Origin: Citrobacter gillenii
GTDB lineage: Bacteria > Pseudomonadota > Gammaproteobacteria > Enterobacterales > Enterobacteriaceae
Assembly: GCF_013337685.1 (NCBI RefSeq)
Contig: NZ_SUQN01000011.1
Coordinates: 46,161-110,160, forward strand
DNA: 64,000 nt
Direction: 5' to 3'
The notes beneath the pieces were generated by a model. That model saw only the letters and a program-made list of their open reading frames with translations. It was not told the origin of the DNA and did not search any database. Position 1 is the first letter of the stretch; each line of letters begins with the position of its first letter. Both the position numbers and the translations under genes were made by a program. Of the stretch, positions 16,216-25,105 are shown one piece after another.

Positions 16216-17762
16216 CAGGCTTCCTCCCCTTTACAGATAAATTCACGCGCCAGCAATCCGGTGTTGGTGCTGCTGCTCGCCCAGATAACCCCGGCATCGG
16301 TCAGCATCTGGCACTGTTTTTCCAGTGATGGCGTATCCTGGTCGGTTCCCAGTACATAACCGAGGATCTCCAGAGGACGTCCGTCTGCGGCAGCGATCGC
16401 TTTCGCCTCAGCGATCGCCTCGATCATCACGCCCACCGGATCTTCATGCGATCCAAAACCGAGGACGAAATCCATCACGATCACGCCGACTTCAGGATCC
16501 CGCGCTTCCTGCAACAAACGGCTGATGCGGTTGGTCGGGTCGATCATCGGGTGCGGCTTGCCGTTGGTGAAGTCGTCATCACCAAAATCGAGGAAGGTAT
16601 GCGCCACGCTGCGGTTAATATCCGGCAGGCGGAACGCCGGGTCCGGGTGAATGTTGCTGTACACCTCGGCATGTTTTTCCATCGCGGCAAACATCGCCTC
16701 ATCGCACAGCGTGCCGCCACAGAACAGCCCACGGATATATTTTTGCTGCGGTGTCAGACGGGCGCGCACTTCTTCAATCAGCGGCCAGTTGAGCGGATGC
16801 AGATCCAGGCTCTCTTTTTTCACGCCGCTGAGCAGGACCGCGCGCAGCGCCGCATCTTTGGTGCCTCGGGCAAACTGCAATCCGTCTTCATCCGCCAGCG
16901 CGGCGTCACGTCCGAGGAAGCACACCACCACCGGTTTGTGACAAGTGCGCGCGCGATCCAGCACTTTTCGGGCCACCGCAGGCGCAGGCGGTTTGGAGAT
17001 CAGCGCAATAATCTCGGTTTGCGGATCGGCCTCCAGCATGGCAATCGCGTCGAGCATCATCAGGCCGCCAATCTTTTCGCTCAGGTCACGTCCACCGGTG
17101 CCAATCAGCTGGGAAATACCGCCGCCAAATTCATGAATACGTACGCTGAGTTCCTGGCTACCGGTGCCGGATGCGCCGACAATGCCGATATTGCCGCGAC
17201 GCACTGCGTTACCAAAACACAGCGCCGCACCGTTAATAATGGCGGTTCCGCAGTCCGGCCCCATCATCAACAGCCCTTTTTCGTGCGCCAGCTGTTTCAG
17301 CGCCAGCTCATCGTCGAGGGACACGTTGTCAGAGAACAACATCACGTTGAGGTTATTTTGCAGCGCCTGACGCGCTTCACGGGCCGCGAACAGGCCGTTG
17401 ACCGAAATCACCGCCAGGTTGCTGTCGGGAACGTGCTTCTTCGCACTGGCAAGCGTGGCATAGCGTGCTTCGTGCTGGCCGCCCTGCTCCTTGTGCGTGA
17501 ACAGCTCATCGATAGCCACCAGCGTTTGCGCGTTCGCCGCCTCGCTCGCACCCTTGATGACAATCATCAGATCGCCACTCTTCGCCTCTTCCAGTTCAGG
17601 CGTCAGCAGGCCGAGATTCTTCAGCACGCCTTTGTTCATTTCCGTTGCCATCGCCACAAACGCCTGCTCCACGCCATCGAGCTTGTTAGCGCGCGTTGAG
17701 ATAGACATCAGTGACACAGAATCAAAATACGTGTTCTTTTTAACAACTATCCTGATCGACAT
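16215..17762 (-). CDS. yahF: FdrA-family acyl-CoA-synthetase-like protein YahF
   Basis: A 515-residue protein of the FdrA family, related to the alpha/beta subunits of succinyl-CoA synthetase and to FdrA/AllF of oxamate transcarbamylase. CoA-binding-like GASGTGSQELSVRIHEFGGG (about residues 195-214) and IGTGGRDLSEKIGG follow, then a ligase-like domain with RGLFCGGTLCDEAMF and PHPMIDPTNR. GGAGG precedes the ATG. Its first 23 bases overlap the end of yahE and its last base overlaps yahG, indicating tight translational coupling. Predicted to form the catalytic core with YahG and YahE. Confidence 0.93.
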   Translation of the reverse strand: MSIRIVVKKNTYFDSVSLMSISTRANKLDGVEQAFVAMATEMNKGVLKNLGLLTPELEEAKSGDLMIVIKGASEAANAQTLVAIDELFTHKEQGGQHEARYATLASAKKHVPDSNLAVISVNGLFAAREARQALQNNLNVMLFSDNVSLDDELALKQLAHEKGLLMMGPDCGTAIINGAALCFGNAVRRGNIGIVGASGTGSQELSVRIHEFGGGISQLIGTGGRDLSEKIGGLMMLDAIAMLEADPQTEIIALISKPPAPAVARKVLDRARTCHKPVVVCFLGRDAALADEDGLQFARGTKDAALRAVLLSGVKKESLDLHPLNWPLIEEVRARLTPQQKYIRGLFCGGTLCDEAMFAAMEKHAEVYSNIHPDPAFRLPDINRSVAHTFLDFGDDDFTNGKPHPMIDPTNRISRLLQEARDPEVGVIVMDFVLGFGSHEDPVGVMIEAIAEAKAIAAADGRPLEILGYVLGTDQDTPSLEKQCQMLTDAGVIWASSSTNTGLLAREFICKGEEA

Positions 17763-18639
17763 AATTCCCTCCGGACCGATGGCTCAGGGTGCAGGCGTCC
17801 GCCATGCCATACAGCATGTCGCAGCCAGAACTTGAGCCGATATTTTTAATGTCAGTAATAAATGGCGTAGCAACGTGGTGTTGCCGCGTAATAATATGGG
17901 TTACCAGTCGTGCAACGCTTTCCCGATAACGCTGATGAAAAGCCTCTTCCAGCGTTATTTTACTGAGCAGCGTCGTGTTATTTCCGGCAATCCGTAATGC
18001 TGCTAAAAAATCGTGCTGATGTTTTTTTAACGGATGACCGTTAATAAATAAAACCGTACTCAGTCCAACTAAATAATCATCGGATGATGGCGTTAAGCCA
18101 ATTCCCAGACCGATTAACTGGCCAACTGCGAAAGAAATATTTTCGCCATTATTCAGGGCGGCGATTAATGCCCGGCGGCGGTTCTGTAATTCACGGGCGA
18201 TTTCCTGATAAAACGGGTTATCGCCCTGGTACAAAAATAATGTGTCGCGGTGATTCAGCTGTTGGCGGATAACCTCTGCCCAGCAACGCCAGGAAATTGC
18301 TGCGAAGCGGTCTGCATCTGGCGACCAACTCGGCATTTGCCAGGTCTGGCACCCGGAGGTTGCTATCCATTTATCCGTGCCAACGGCTATCCCCGTCTCG
18401 GTAAAACTCACCGGCTCGCCGGGATGAAACAGATCTTCACAATGCGTCAGCGCCAGCCGACAACTGTTAGGCGCGTTATCGCCGCTCTCGCTCAGTAAGG
18501 TGAACAATCGCTGCAGCTCGGGTATGAACAGGTTTACCGCGCGGGAAAAAACCTGTTCTACACGCCCCGTTCCCCGAAATTCAAGAAACGCGCCGTCGGC
18601 GGTTAGCGCCGTTACGCATCGCCGTGATGGCGTGGCGAT
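17740..18639 (-). CDS. yahE: DUF2877 protein YahE (unusual start)
   Basis: DUF2877 protein, the family of YlbF/AllH, third component of oxamate transcarbamylase-type enzymes; GLGIGLTPSSDDYLVGL is the family hallmark. The frame is open from the yahD stop codon, and the predicted residues before the first usable TTG (18507) look like true coding sequence (ATPSRRCVTALTADGAFLEF). No ATG, GTG or TTG lies in that stretch. The best ribosome site, GAGGAG at 18652-18647, is seven bases before an ATC codon at 18639, so I set the start there: 299 residues. If only TTG at 18507 is used the protein is 255 residues and lacks about 44 conserved ones. Confidence 0.75.
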   Translation of the reverse strand: MATPSRRCVTALTADGAFLEFRGTGRVEQVFSRAVNLFIPELQRLFTLLSESGDNAPNSCRLALTHCEDLFHPGEPVSFTETGIAVGTDKWIATSGCQTWQMPSWSPDADRFAAISWRCWAEVIRQQLNHRDTLFLYQGDNPFYQEIARELQNRRRALIAALNNGENISFAVGQLIGLGIGLTPSSDDYLVGLSTVLFINGHPLKKHQHDFLAALRIAGNNTTLLSKITLEEAFHQRYRESVARLVTHIITRQHHVATPFITDIKNIGSSSGCDMLYGMADACTLSHRSGGNYVDQDSC

Positions 18640-18654
18640 AGTGGCGCTCCTCGG

Positions 18655-19260
18655 TCAAGCTCCGGCGGCAATCAGCAGCTCGGCAATTTGGTGATACCCT
18701 TTCTCCCGCGCCAGTTCCAGCGGGGTTTTGCCGTACTTGTCCGTCATGTGCGGATTCGCACCATTGTCGAGCAGCAGCTTGACGATTTCCTGCTGCTTTG
18801 CGCCGCCGTCGTTGAGTACGATGGCTTCCAGCAGCGGCGTCCAGCCGACAAAGTTGGTGTGGTTAACGTTGATGTCGGTACGCAGCAGCAGTTCACGCAC
18901 GATCTCCACGTGGCCTTTTTCGCTGGCAGGCGTAATGCCAACGCCGCCAAAACGGCTGAGAACATTGAGATCAGGGTTAGCCGGTAACACCAAACGCAGC
19001 AGCGTTAAATCATTGGTCAGGCAGCTAATCAGGAAGGGATTAAAACAGGTTTGATCTTGTTTATTAATATCGGCGCCGGCCTCAATCAATAAAGACACGC
19101 AGTCATAATGTTTATTCAGGCTGGCAATAATGATGGCGGTACGCCCCTGGCGATTGGTCGCATTAATATCCACATTTTTTGCCAGACAGGATGTTAATCC
19201 CTGCGCATTGCCCTGCTCTGCCGCCAGCAGAAATTCAGTAATAAGTTCTTTCTCTGACAT
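18655..19260 (-). CDS. yahD: Ankyrin-repeat protein YahD
   Basis: A 201-residue protein of about five ankyrin repeats. Repeats with the GxTAL/GRTAIIIASLNKHYDCVSLLIEAGADIN pattern (split here by natural breaks) are clear from residue 30 to the end, which closes in GKTPLELAREKGYHQIAELLIAAGA-like sequence. Start at MSEKELITEF (19260), the E. coli start; upstream in-frame codons are in the promoter region. First gene of the yahD-yahE-yahF-yahG-permease-yahI-yahJ operon. Ankyrin repeats bind proteins; the partner is not known, perhaps the YahE/F/G complex. Confidence 0.92.
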   Translation of the reverse strand: MSEKELITEFLLAAEQGNAQGLTSCLAKNVDINATNRQGRTAIIIASLNKHYDCVSLLIEAGADINKQDQTCFNPFLISCLTNDLTLLRLVLPANPDLNVLSRFGGVGITPASEKGHVEIVRELLLRTDINVNHTNFVGWTPLLEAIVLNDGGAKQQEIVKLLLDNGANPHMTDKYGKTPLELAREKGYHQIAELLIAAGA

Positions 19261-19651
19261 AATCCTTCTCCTGCAGTTTTTAAGGCTTTTTAAAATTCCG
19301 ATAACCTGAGAATAGCAACAGAGAGATGGGAATAACATCCGCTTAAATTTCATTCATCGTTAGCGAGTCGATTATTGAATAGTATTTAATAATGAGAGCA
19401 AAAACGTGCTGTAGTGCAATCTTTCTCTTATGACCGCTGCTCTTTTAGACATTATTCAGTCATCCGGGAAATAAAGCGGGATGCTGCACGGATAGCGGCC
19501 TGCAACTAAAAGACAGAAGTGTGATTGCCTTCAAATCAAATGTGAACCTAGTGTTAAATTCTGTTCAAAACTGGTTGCTCTGCATAAGGATTACAAATAC
19601 ATTCAACAATCATCGTATGGCAGGGGGTAGACGAGCCCGAAGGGAGAGAGG
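19261..19651. promoter_or_regulatory. yahD-yahB divergent control region
   Basis: A 391-base gap between divergent yahD and yahB. This is where a LysR regulator would bind to drive the operon. It is more AT-rich than its flanks and has no open frame worth calling. I cannot single out an operator with confidence. Confidence 0.5.
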
Positions 19652-20581
19652 ATGAATTCAATTTTTACCGAGGAGAACCTGCTGGCGTTCACCATGGCTG
19701 CGCGCTACAGCAGTTTTAGCAAGGCCGCCGAAGAGCTGGGTTTAACCACCTCCGCCATCAGCTACACCATCAAGCGAATGGAAACGGGGCTCGACGTGGT
19801 GCTGTTTACCCGCAATACCCGCAGCATTGAGCTAACCGAGTCCGGGCGTTATTTCTTCCGCAAGGCGACCGACCTGCTAAACGACTTCCACGCCATCAAG
19901 CGCAGTATTGATACCATCGCTCAGGGTATTGAGGCGCGGGTGCGCATCTGCATTAACCAGTTGCTCTACACCCCGCAGCATACCGCGCGGCTGTTGCAGG
20001 CCCTCAAAAAGCAGTTTCCAACCTGCCAGATAACCGTGACCACCGAAGTGTATAACGGCGTCTGGGATTCCATAATTAATAACCAGGCCAACATCGCCAT
20101 TGGCGCGCCGGACACATTACTGGACGGCGGCGGAATTGATTACACCGAGATAGGGGCGATCCGTTGGTCGTTTGCCATTGCCCCGGATCACCCGCTGGCG
20201 TTTATGCCTGAACCTATTTCAGAAAGTCAGCTACGGTTGTACCCAAACATCATGGTCGAAGACACCGCGCATACCATTAACAAGAAGGTCGGCTGGCTGC
20301 TGCACGGGCAGGAGTCCATTCTGGTCCCCGATTTTAATACCAAATGTCAGTGCCAGATCCTCGGCGAAGGTATTGGCTTTTTGCCGGACTACATGGTGCG
20401 TGAGGCAATGGAGAAGTCGCTGCTGGTGACGCGTCAGATCCATAACCCGCGTCAGGATTCACGTATGCTGCTGGCAACCCAGCACTCGGCAACCGGCCGG
20501 GTCACTCAGTGGATTAAAAAGGAGTTTGGCCCACACGGGGTTCTGACGGGGATTTATCAGGATCTGCTGCATCGGGAATGA
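19652..20581 (+). CDS. yahB: LysR-family regulator YahB
   Basis: A 309-residue LysR-type regulator, close to E. coli YahB over its full length. The HTH is in residues 1-60 (FTMAARYSSFSKAAEELGLT then TSAISYTIKRME), and an effector domain runs from about 90, with PNIMVEDTAHTINKKVGW and GEGIGFLPDYMV near its ligand cleft. GGGAGAGAGG precedes the ATG. Divergent from yahD and by position the likely activator of the yah operon. The inducer is unknown; it may be the substrate of YahJ or of the transcarbamylase-like complex. Confidence 0.93.
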   Translation: MNSIFTEENLLAFTMAARYSSFSKAAEELGLTTSAISYTIKRMETGLDVVLFTRNTRSIELTESGRYFFRKATDLLNDFHAIKRSIDTIAQGIEARVRICINQLLYTPQHTARLLQALKKQFPTCQITVTTEVYNGVWDSIINNQANIAIGAPDTLLDGGGIDYTEIGAIRWSFAIAPDHPLAFMPEPISESQLRLYPNIMVEDTAHTINKKVGWLLHGQESILVPDFNTKCQCQILGEGIGFLPDYMVREAMEKSLLVTRQIHNPRQDSRMLLATQHSATGRVTQWIKKEFGPHGVLTGIYQDLLHRE

Positions 20582-20583
20582 GA

Positions 20584-20616
20584 TGCCGGATGACGGCGGC
20601 GCCGATCCGGCCTACA
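20584..20616. repeat. REP (palindromic unit) element
   Basis: TGCCGGATGACGGCGG and GATCCGGCCTACA form the imperfect hairpin of enterobacterial REP sequences (GCCGGATGGCGG...TCCGGCCTAC). It lies between convergent yahB and yjdJ, the usual place for these elements, and may protect the yahB mRNA 3' end. Confidence 0.85.
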
Positions 20617-20626
20617 ACTGCGCATA

Positions 20627-20899
20627 TCAGGCGCGGATATCGTCATACTCGCGGGTTTTATCAAACTCATGTTTGGCAAATGGACACAGTGGAATAACCT
20701 TGCGGTTTTCGGCGCGCATTTTCTCCACCACCTTTGCCACCAGCAGTTTACCCACGCCCTGACCTTTCAGACTCGGGTCGACATCAGTATGTTCAATAAT
20801 GCTCAGATGCTCGCCAGTCGGCACAAAGACGATTTCAGCGACCTGGTTGCCCTGCGCATCATTCACATAAAATTTGTTATGGCCTGCAAGAATTTCCAT
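20627..20899 (-). CDS. yjdJ: GNAT-like acetyltransferase YjdJ
   Basis: A 90-residue small GNAT-fold protein. The acetyl-CoA loop is seen in [19 protein letters not shown] (about residues 44-62), preceded by the beta strand HTDVDPS and followed by [21 protein letters not shown], typical of the YjdJ/Yhr family of short N-acetyltransferases. Nearly the same as E. coli YjdJ. It follows yjdI by 11 bases on the same strand. In E. coli the pair lies near dcuB, so it is displaced here. Substrate unknown. Confidence 0.9.
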   Translation of the reverse strand: MEILAGHNKFYVNDAQGNQVAEIVFVPTGEHLSIIEHTDVDPSLKGQGVGKLLVAKVVEKMRAENRKVIPLCPFAKHEFDKTREYDDIRA

Positions 20900-20910
20900 G
20901 GTTCCCTCAC

Positions 20911-21141
20911 TTATTTCTGACGGTATTTCAGCGCACCGCTTGGGCAGGTATCGATAACCCTGATAACCGTGGCAACATCAACTTCATCAGGAATAATCCA
21001 CGGTTTACGCTTGAGGTTGAACAGCTTCGCGCTGCCGCGCACACAGTTCCCCGAGTGCTGGCACATTGTCGTATTGAAATAGACGTCGATCTTCTCACCG
21101 GTATAGGCCCGGTAGCCTGCATCCAGTAGTTCCTTATCCAT
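20911..21141 (-). CDS. yjdI: Iron-sulfur mono-cluster protein YjdI
   Basis: A 76-residue protein of the divergent 4Fe-4S mono-cluster family. Cysteines occur as CQHSGNC near residues 27-33 and CPSG near 68-71, four residues short of the usual full ferredoxin pattern, as in E. coli YjdI. It is the first gene of the yjdI-yjdJ pair; the two are often fused or paired across bacteria, suggesting a joint redox or acetylation role that remains undefined. Confidence 0.9.
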   Translation of the reverse strand: MDKELLDAGYRAYTGEKIDVYFNTTMCQHSGNCVRGSAKLFNLKRKPWIIPDEVDVATVIRVIDTCPSGALKYRQK

Positions 21142-21209
21142 GACATTGCCTCAGTTATTTTTATTGTACCGAGTCTAATCATAGTCCGATGCAGGGTTGA
21201 AGGATGTAA

Positions 21210-21239
21210 CAGGCGGCACAAATTGTCTCATGCCGCCTG
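21210..21239 (-). terminator. Hairpin after pgaD
   Basis: CAGGCGGCA...TGCCGCCTG, a nine-base-pair stem with a 12-base loop, begins eight bases past the pgaD stop codon on the minus strand. The T run is poor (TTACATC), so termination may be partial. Confidence 0.55.
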
Positions 21240-21246
21240 AGGGTCA

Positions 21247-21747
21247 TTATTTTGCGTCTTCAGACTCGAGCGTTCTTTCCGGCAGCATCGTCAGCATGGC
21301 CGGCGTGGGCGGCGGCAACCGGTTATCGGCAATGTGCTTGTCCACATCGACGTGACTGATTTCACCATTCTCATGGTGATGCACCGTCAGCACCCTGGCT
21401 TTGTTGAGCTCTGTTACCAGTTCCGGGGTAATACGCATGCTTTCTGCCAGCTCATGATGTTCAAGCCCAGGTCTGCGGTTGCGTCGTTCCACCCGAAAAC
21501 GGTACTGGTTGTACTTCGCCCAGCCAATCAGCACCAGTCCGTTGATTAAGGCGACCAGCATGTAAAAAGTCACCGTATCCAGGGTGGTGAAAAACGGCCG
21601 CACGCCCATATACGGTGAGTGCGCCAGCGCGGTAATCAGCCCTTTATAAATCAGGTACAGAAACCCAACCCAGGCAATCAGCGTCAACAGCACGTCAATT
21701 ATGCGTGGCAGGAGACGCCGCTCGGTAAAGATCAGTGGCTGGTTCAT
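21247..21747 (-). CDS. pgaD: PNAG biosynthesis protein PgaD
   Basis: A 166-residue small inner-membrane protein with two membrane helices (about residues 16-38 and 58-80) and a charged cytoplasmic tail. PgaD binds PgaC and is needed for polymerisation; in E. coli both bind cyclic di-GMP jointly. It overlaps the end of pgaC by four bases (ATGA) and is the last gene of pgaABCD. It is about 30 residues longer than E. coli PgaD because of an extended C-terminal tail. Confidence 0.9.
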   Translation of the reverse strand: MNQPLIFTERRLLPRIIDVLLTLIAWVGFLYLIYKGLITALAHSPYMGVRPFFTTLDTVTFYMLVALINGLVLIGWAKYNQYRFRVERRNRRPGLEHHELAESMRITPELVTELNKARVLTVHHHENGEISHVDVDKHIADNRLPPPTPAMLTMLPERTLESEDAK

Positions 21748-23078
21748 GGTTCGATCCTCCCTATTCCACGGTCAGGGCTCACCCAGCGCGCGCGCCCGCG
21801 TTTGCGTTTGAGCATCACTTTGGGGAACGCCACCAGCGTGGTAAACAGGCTCAGCATCCAGTACACCACCGGGAACCAGATAATCCAGAACAACGAGGCG
21901 CCAATGCCTTTTTCATAGCGTCGTTCGATCATCAGGCTCACGGCAAACTGCAGTAAACAGACCACGCCGAGGATGAGTCCGGTAAAGGCTGGCGGGAACA
22001 GATGCTGCACATATAACGAGTCAGGCATCGGCATGATCAGCCCTAACACGAACAGCAGGATGCTGACCGCATAGGCAAACGACCAGGCGGTCGAAAAACA
22101 GAACTCGAGGAACAGCGGCCACATGCGGCGGAATTCCCACGACCACAGGCGGCGCATGTTAACAATAAACACCTCAGCCCCACCCTGCGCCCAGCGCAGA
22201 CGCTGTTTCCACAACCCTTTTAAGGTTTCAGGCATCAGGATCCAGCACAGCGCCCGCGGTTCAAAGAATACCGACCAGTGGCGCAACTGCAGCTTCCAAC
22301 TGATGTCGATATCTTCGGTGATCATGTCGGGACTCCAGTATCCCACCTCAGCCAGCGCACGACGGCGAAACGCCGCAATCACGCCGGAGACGGTAAAGAT
22401 CTGCCCATAGACTCGCTGGGTACGCTTGATAAGACCAATGATTGACGAAAACTCGCCGACCTGCACGCGGCCGATCAACGTGGAACGGGTACGGATACGC
22501 GGGTTCCCGGTTACCGCCCCCACACGCGGGAACTGGATCAGCGGGGCCACAATATAGGCCACCGCATCGCGATCCAGTAGCGCATCACCGTCGATGCACA
22601 CCAGATAATCGCTACGCGCAGCGGCTGCACCGGTCTTGAGCGCCAGCGCTTTGCCCTGGTTCTCAGCTAAATGAATCACCCGCAGGCTGGGGTACTCAAT
22701 TGCCAACTGTTCCAGCACGTCGTGCGTGTCGTCCGTTGAACCGTCGTTAATGGCAATAACTTCAATGTTCTTATAGCGCTGCGCCAGCGCGGCACCGATA
22801 GTTTCGCGGGCGTTGATCCCCTCGTTGTAGCAAGGGATCAAAATCGAAACCAGCGGATTCCCCTCCAGCGTCGGTGGCGGTGTATCGTCTCCCCATTTCC
22901 AGTGGCGCTCACGGTAAAACCAGAAGTACACCCCACCGCTTATCCACAAAGCAGACATGAACAAGGGCCAGAAGAAGACAAAGTTCAGCATCACTTCACC
23001 CGTAAAGATGACAGCCACGCCAAACGGCAGGCTGAACATCAGGCAAAGTATCAGGAAAGCAATAATGCGATCGGTCAT
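21744..23078 (-). CDS. pgaC: Poly-beta-1,6-N-acetylglucosamine synthase PgaC
   Basis: A 444-residue processive family 2 glycosyltransferase of the inner membrane that polymerises UDP-GlcNAc into PNAG. The catalytic residues are at the expected positions: Asp163 and Asp165 in [13 protein letters not shown] at 254-256 and QRLRW at 292-296. Two N-terminal membrane helices and three or so C-terminal ones flank the enzyme domain. Start at MTDRIIAF (23078), whose ATG overlaps the pgaB TGA (ATGA); a TTG five codons upstream is less likely. Activity normally depends on c-di-GMP with PgaD. Confidence 0.96.
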   Translation of the reverse strand: MTDRIIAFLILCLMFSLPFGVAVIFTGEVMLNFVFFWPLFMSALWISGGVYFWFYRERHWKWGDDTPPPTLEGNPLVSILIPCYNEGINARETIGAALAQRYKNIEVIAINDGSTDDTHDVLEQLAIEYPSLRVIHLAENQGKALALKTGAAAARSDYLVCIDGDALLDRDAVAYIVAPLIQFPRVGAVTGNPRIRTRSTLIGRVQVGEFSSIIGLIKRTQRVYGQIFTVSGVIAAFRRRALAEVGYWSPDMITEDIDISWKLQLRHWSVFFEPRALCWILMPETLKGLWKQRLRWAQGGAEVFIVNMRRLWSWEFRRMWPLFLEFCFSTAWSFAYAVSILLFVLGLIMPMPDSLYVQHLFPPAFTGLILGVVCLLQFAVSLMIERRYEKGIGASLFWIIWFPVVYWMLSLFTTLVAFPKVMLKRKRGRARWVSPDRGIGRIEP

Positions 23079-25096
23079 TTTTGCGGGTACCAATATGATG
23101 AGAACGTCGAGCGAATCTCTGACATCTCGGGTTTGTCGCTGATGAAATCATCCGGATAATAACCGTAGTTACCTGCACCGCTTAATTTAAGCTGGCGCAT
23201 CCATTCGGCTATCTGTTTACCACTGATTTCGGCCTGTTCGCCGGATTTACGCCAGTCGCGTGCCTGCAGCTCAAACACGGTCTTATCCAGCGCGCCTGGG
23301 GTCTGCGCAACGGCATTCACCAATCTGTCGAGCCAGGCATTGGCATCATTGGCTGGAATATTCTCCATTAATGGCATCGCCATCGGTGCAGTCCAGTCAT
23401 AGGTATTGAGGAAGTCATTCAGGTTTTGTGCAAACCAGGCTTCACTTTCTGGCTCCAGTACCGGCATGGCGTAAATATTGCGCGCCGTTTGTACCTGCGG
23501 GCCACGAATATTACGCACCGAACGTGTCAGTTGCTGGGTAAAGTCGATCAGCATCTTACTTTTCAGGCGAGTCCAGCGCTCAAACGCCTGCGGATCGTTA
23601 CGGATTTTCTCAATGCTGTCCGGAAGGCCCGCAGCGCGGTAGGCGGCTAACGCATCCGGCGAGGCATCTTCGAAGTCCGTCAGGAATGCATCATCATGGA
23701 ACAATATGCCTTTGAAGCTGGCGTGCTTCGCCAGGTCTTCATAGATCTCGGTAATGCGCTGACGCGCTTCGCTACTCCAGGGAGACAGACGCACATACTG
23801 TTCGTGGTTAATCGCACTGCGTCCGGTTTTCGGATCCCATGCGGTGACACGCGGAATAGACGCATCGAGATCGAACGCCAGCACTGGCATCCAGGCATAA
23901 ACCGTCACGCCAGCACGCGTTTGTAATTGCCAGGAGATGTAGTTAAAGAGATCGGCACGCATCGGCAGCCAACGGTTAGGGAAATAGAGTTCGCGAATAT
24001 TCCCGTCGCCTTTGGGGTCGGCATACGCCTGCAGGAAGACATGTGAAATGCGCATGTCGTAAACACGCTGGATCAGCTTATCGATGTTTCTCTTCTGCTG
24101 GGCAGGATCCTTGTCATACACGTAATCCAGATCGACATGCATCACGCGCATGGTCTGCGGTTCACGTACCTGAGCGACCTGACTGGCAAAACGCTTAAGA
24201 GAAGGGTTATCTGAGATCAGTACACGCGGAATATCATCAAGGAACGCCGCATTCGCCAACCCTTCGTTGAGCGTAAACGCCATTTTATAGCCGTGCTCTT
24301 TGGCCAAATTCAACGTCGTACCGTTAGCAGCACCGTACGGCCACACCCACGCGCGAGGCGATTTCCCGGTTACAGACTTAATTTTGTTGGTGATCAACGA
24401 GATATCAGTATTAATGCGGCGAGTGTACTGCTCATCCGTTTCATACGTACCGGTTTTCTTGTCATACAGACGGTTCGCCACCGCCGGTTCTTTACTGCCC
24501 TGCGGGTTCGCCTCTGCGCCGAAATGTGAGTTCCAGGTATGCGCCCCGACTTCCACCAGCGGCGATTTGCCCATTTCCTCAACCATTTTCCAGGTAGCGA
24601 ACTTGTCTCGGGCCGTCATCAGGCCACCAAAATCCACTTTTTTGTTGGCAGGGGCATCCACCCAGCTTCCCACCGGCGCCCATAGCGCAGGCCAGTTGTA
24701 GGCTTTTAGCAGCGGCCAGACGCGGGTATAAAAGCTGCTATAGCCGTCATCAAAGGTAAGTAAGACGGCTTTTTCAGGCAGCACGATTTTTCCGTCATGG
24801 GCATCGAGAATTTGCTGCACGCTGATCGGGTTATAGCCGTTGTCACGCAACCAGCCGATCTGATCGCTCAGCGCACTGGTACGTACAGAAAGATAGCGTT
24901 GATCCGCTGCGCCATCCTCAACATCGTGATAACCCAACACCAGGAAACTATTTTTTGGCCACGGATGGTCCGCCGTCAGCTCGGTTCTCTCTCCTGGAGG
25001 AACATAGCGAGGCGTCGTATTGTGCGCGCTACTACACGCGGTGATCATCAACCAGCCAGCGATGAGTGCGCCAAGCCACAGGCATCTTTTCAGCAT
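23075..25096 (-). CDS. pgaB: PNAG N-deacetylase and hydrolase PgaB (lipoprotein)
   Basis: A 673-residue periplasmic lipoprotein. The lipobox MITAC places the lipidated cysteine at residue 21. The NodB-type deacetylase domain (about 45-310) shows Asp116-Asp117 in LLTFDDGY and the metal ligands His186 and His191 in [10 protein letters not shown]. The C-terminal half (about 315-670) is the GH153 hydrolase-like domain, with [12 protein letters not shown] (Asp pair) in its active-site strand. PgaB deacetylates a few percent of PNAG so it can pass PgaA. Nearly the same length as E. coli PgaB. Confidence 0.96.
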   Translation of the reverse strand: MLKRCLWLGALIAGWLMITACSSAHNTTPRYVPPGERTELTADHPWPKNSFLVLGYHDVEDGAADQRYLSVRTSALSDQIGWLRDNGYNPISVQQILDAHDGKIVLPEKAVLLTFDDGYSSFYTRVWPLLKAYNWPALWAPVGSWVDAPANKKVDFGGLMTARDKFATWKMVEEMGKSPLVEVGAHTWNSHFGAEANPQGSKEPAVANRLYDKKTGTYETDEQYTRRINTDISLITNKIKSVTGKSPRAWVWPYGAANGTTLNLAKEHGYKMAFTLNEGLANAAFLDDIPRVLISDNPSLKRFASQVAQVREPQTMRVMHVDLDYVYDKDPAQQKRNIDKLIQRVYDMRISHVFLQAYADPKGDGNIRELYFPNRWLPMRADLFNYISWQLQTRAGVTVYAWMPVLAFDLDASIPRVTAWDPKTGRSAINHEQYVRLSPWSSEARQRITEIYEDLAKHASFKGILFHDDAFLTDFEDASPDALAAYRAAGLPDSIEKIRNDPQAFERWTRLKSKMLIDFTQQLTRSVRNIRGPQVQTARNIYAMPVLEPESEAWFAQNLNDFLNTYDWTAPMAMPLMENIPANDANAWLDRLVNAVAQTPGALDKTVFELQARDWRKSGEQAEISGKQIAEWMRQLKLSGAGNYGYYPDDFISDKPEMSEIRSTFSSYWYPQK

Positions 25097-25105
25097 GTTC
25101 TATCC

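Noticed and set aside
16446..17699. 417-codon plus-strand frame
   Set aside because: Runs antisense through yahF; its composition (Arg/His/Gln rich) is that of a mirror frame of a GC-rich gene, and yahF is well supported.
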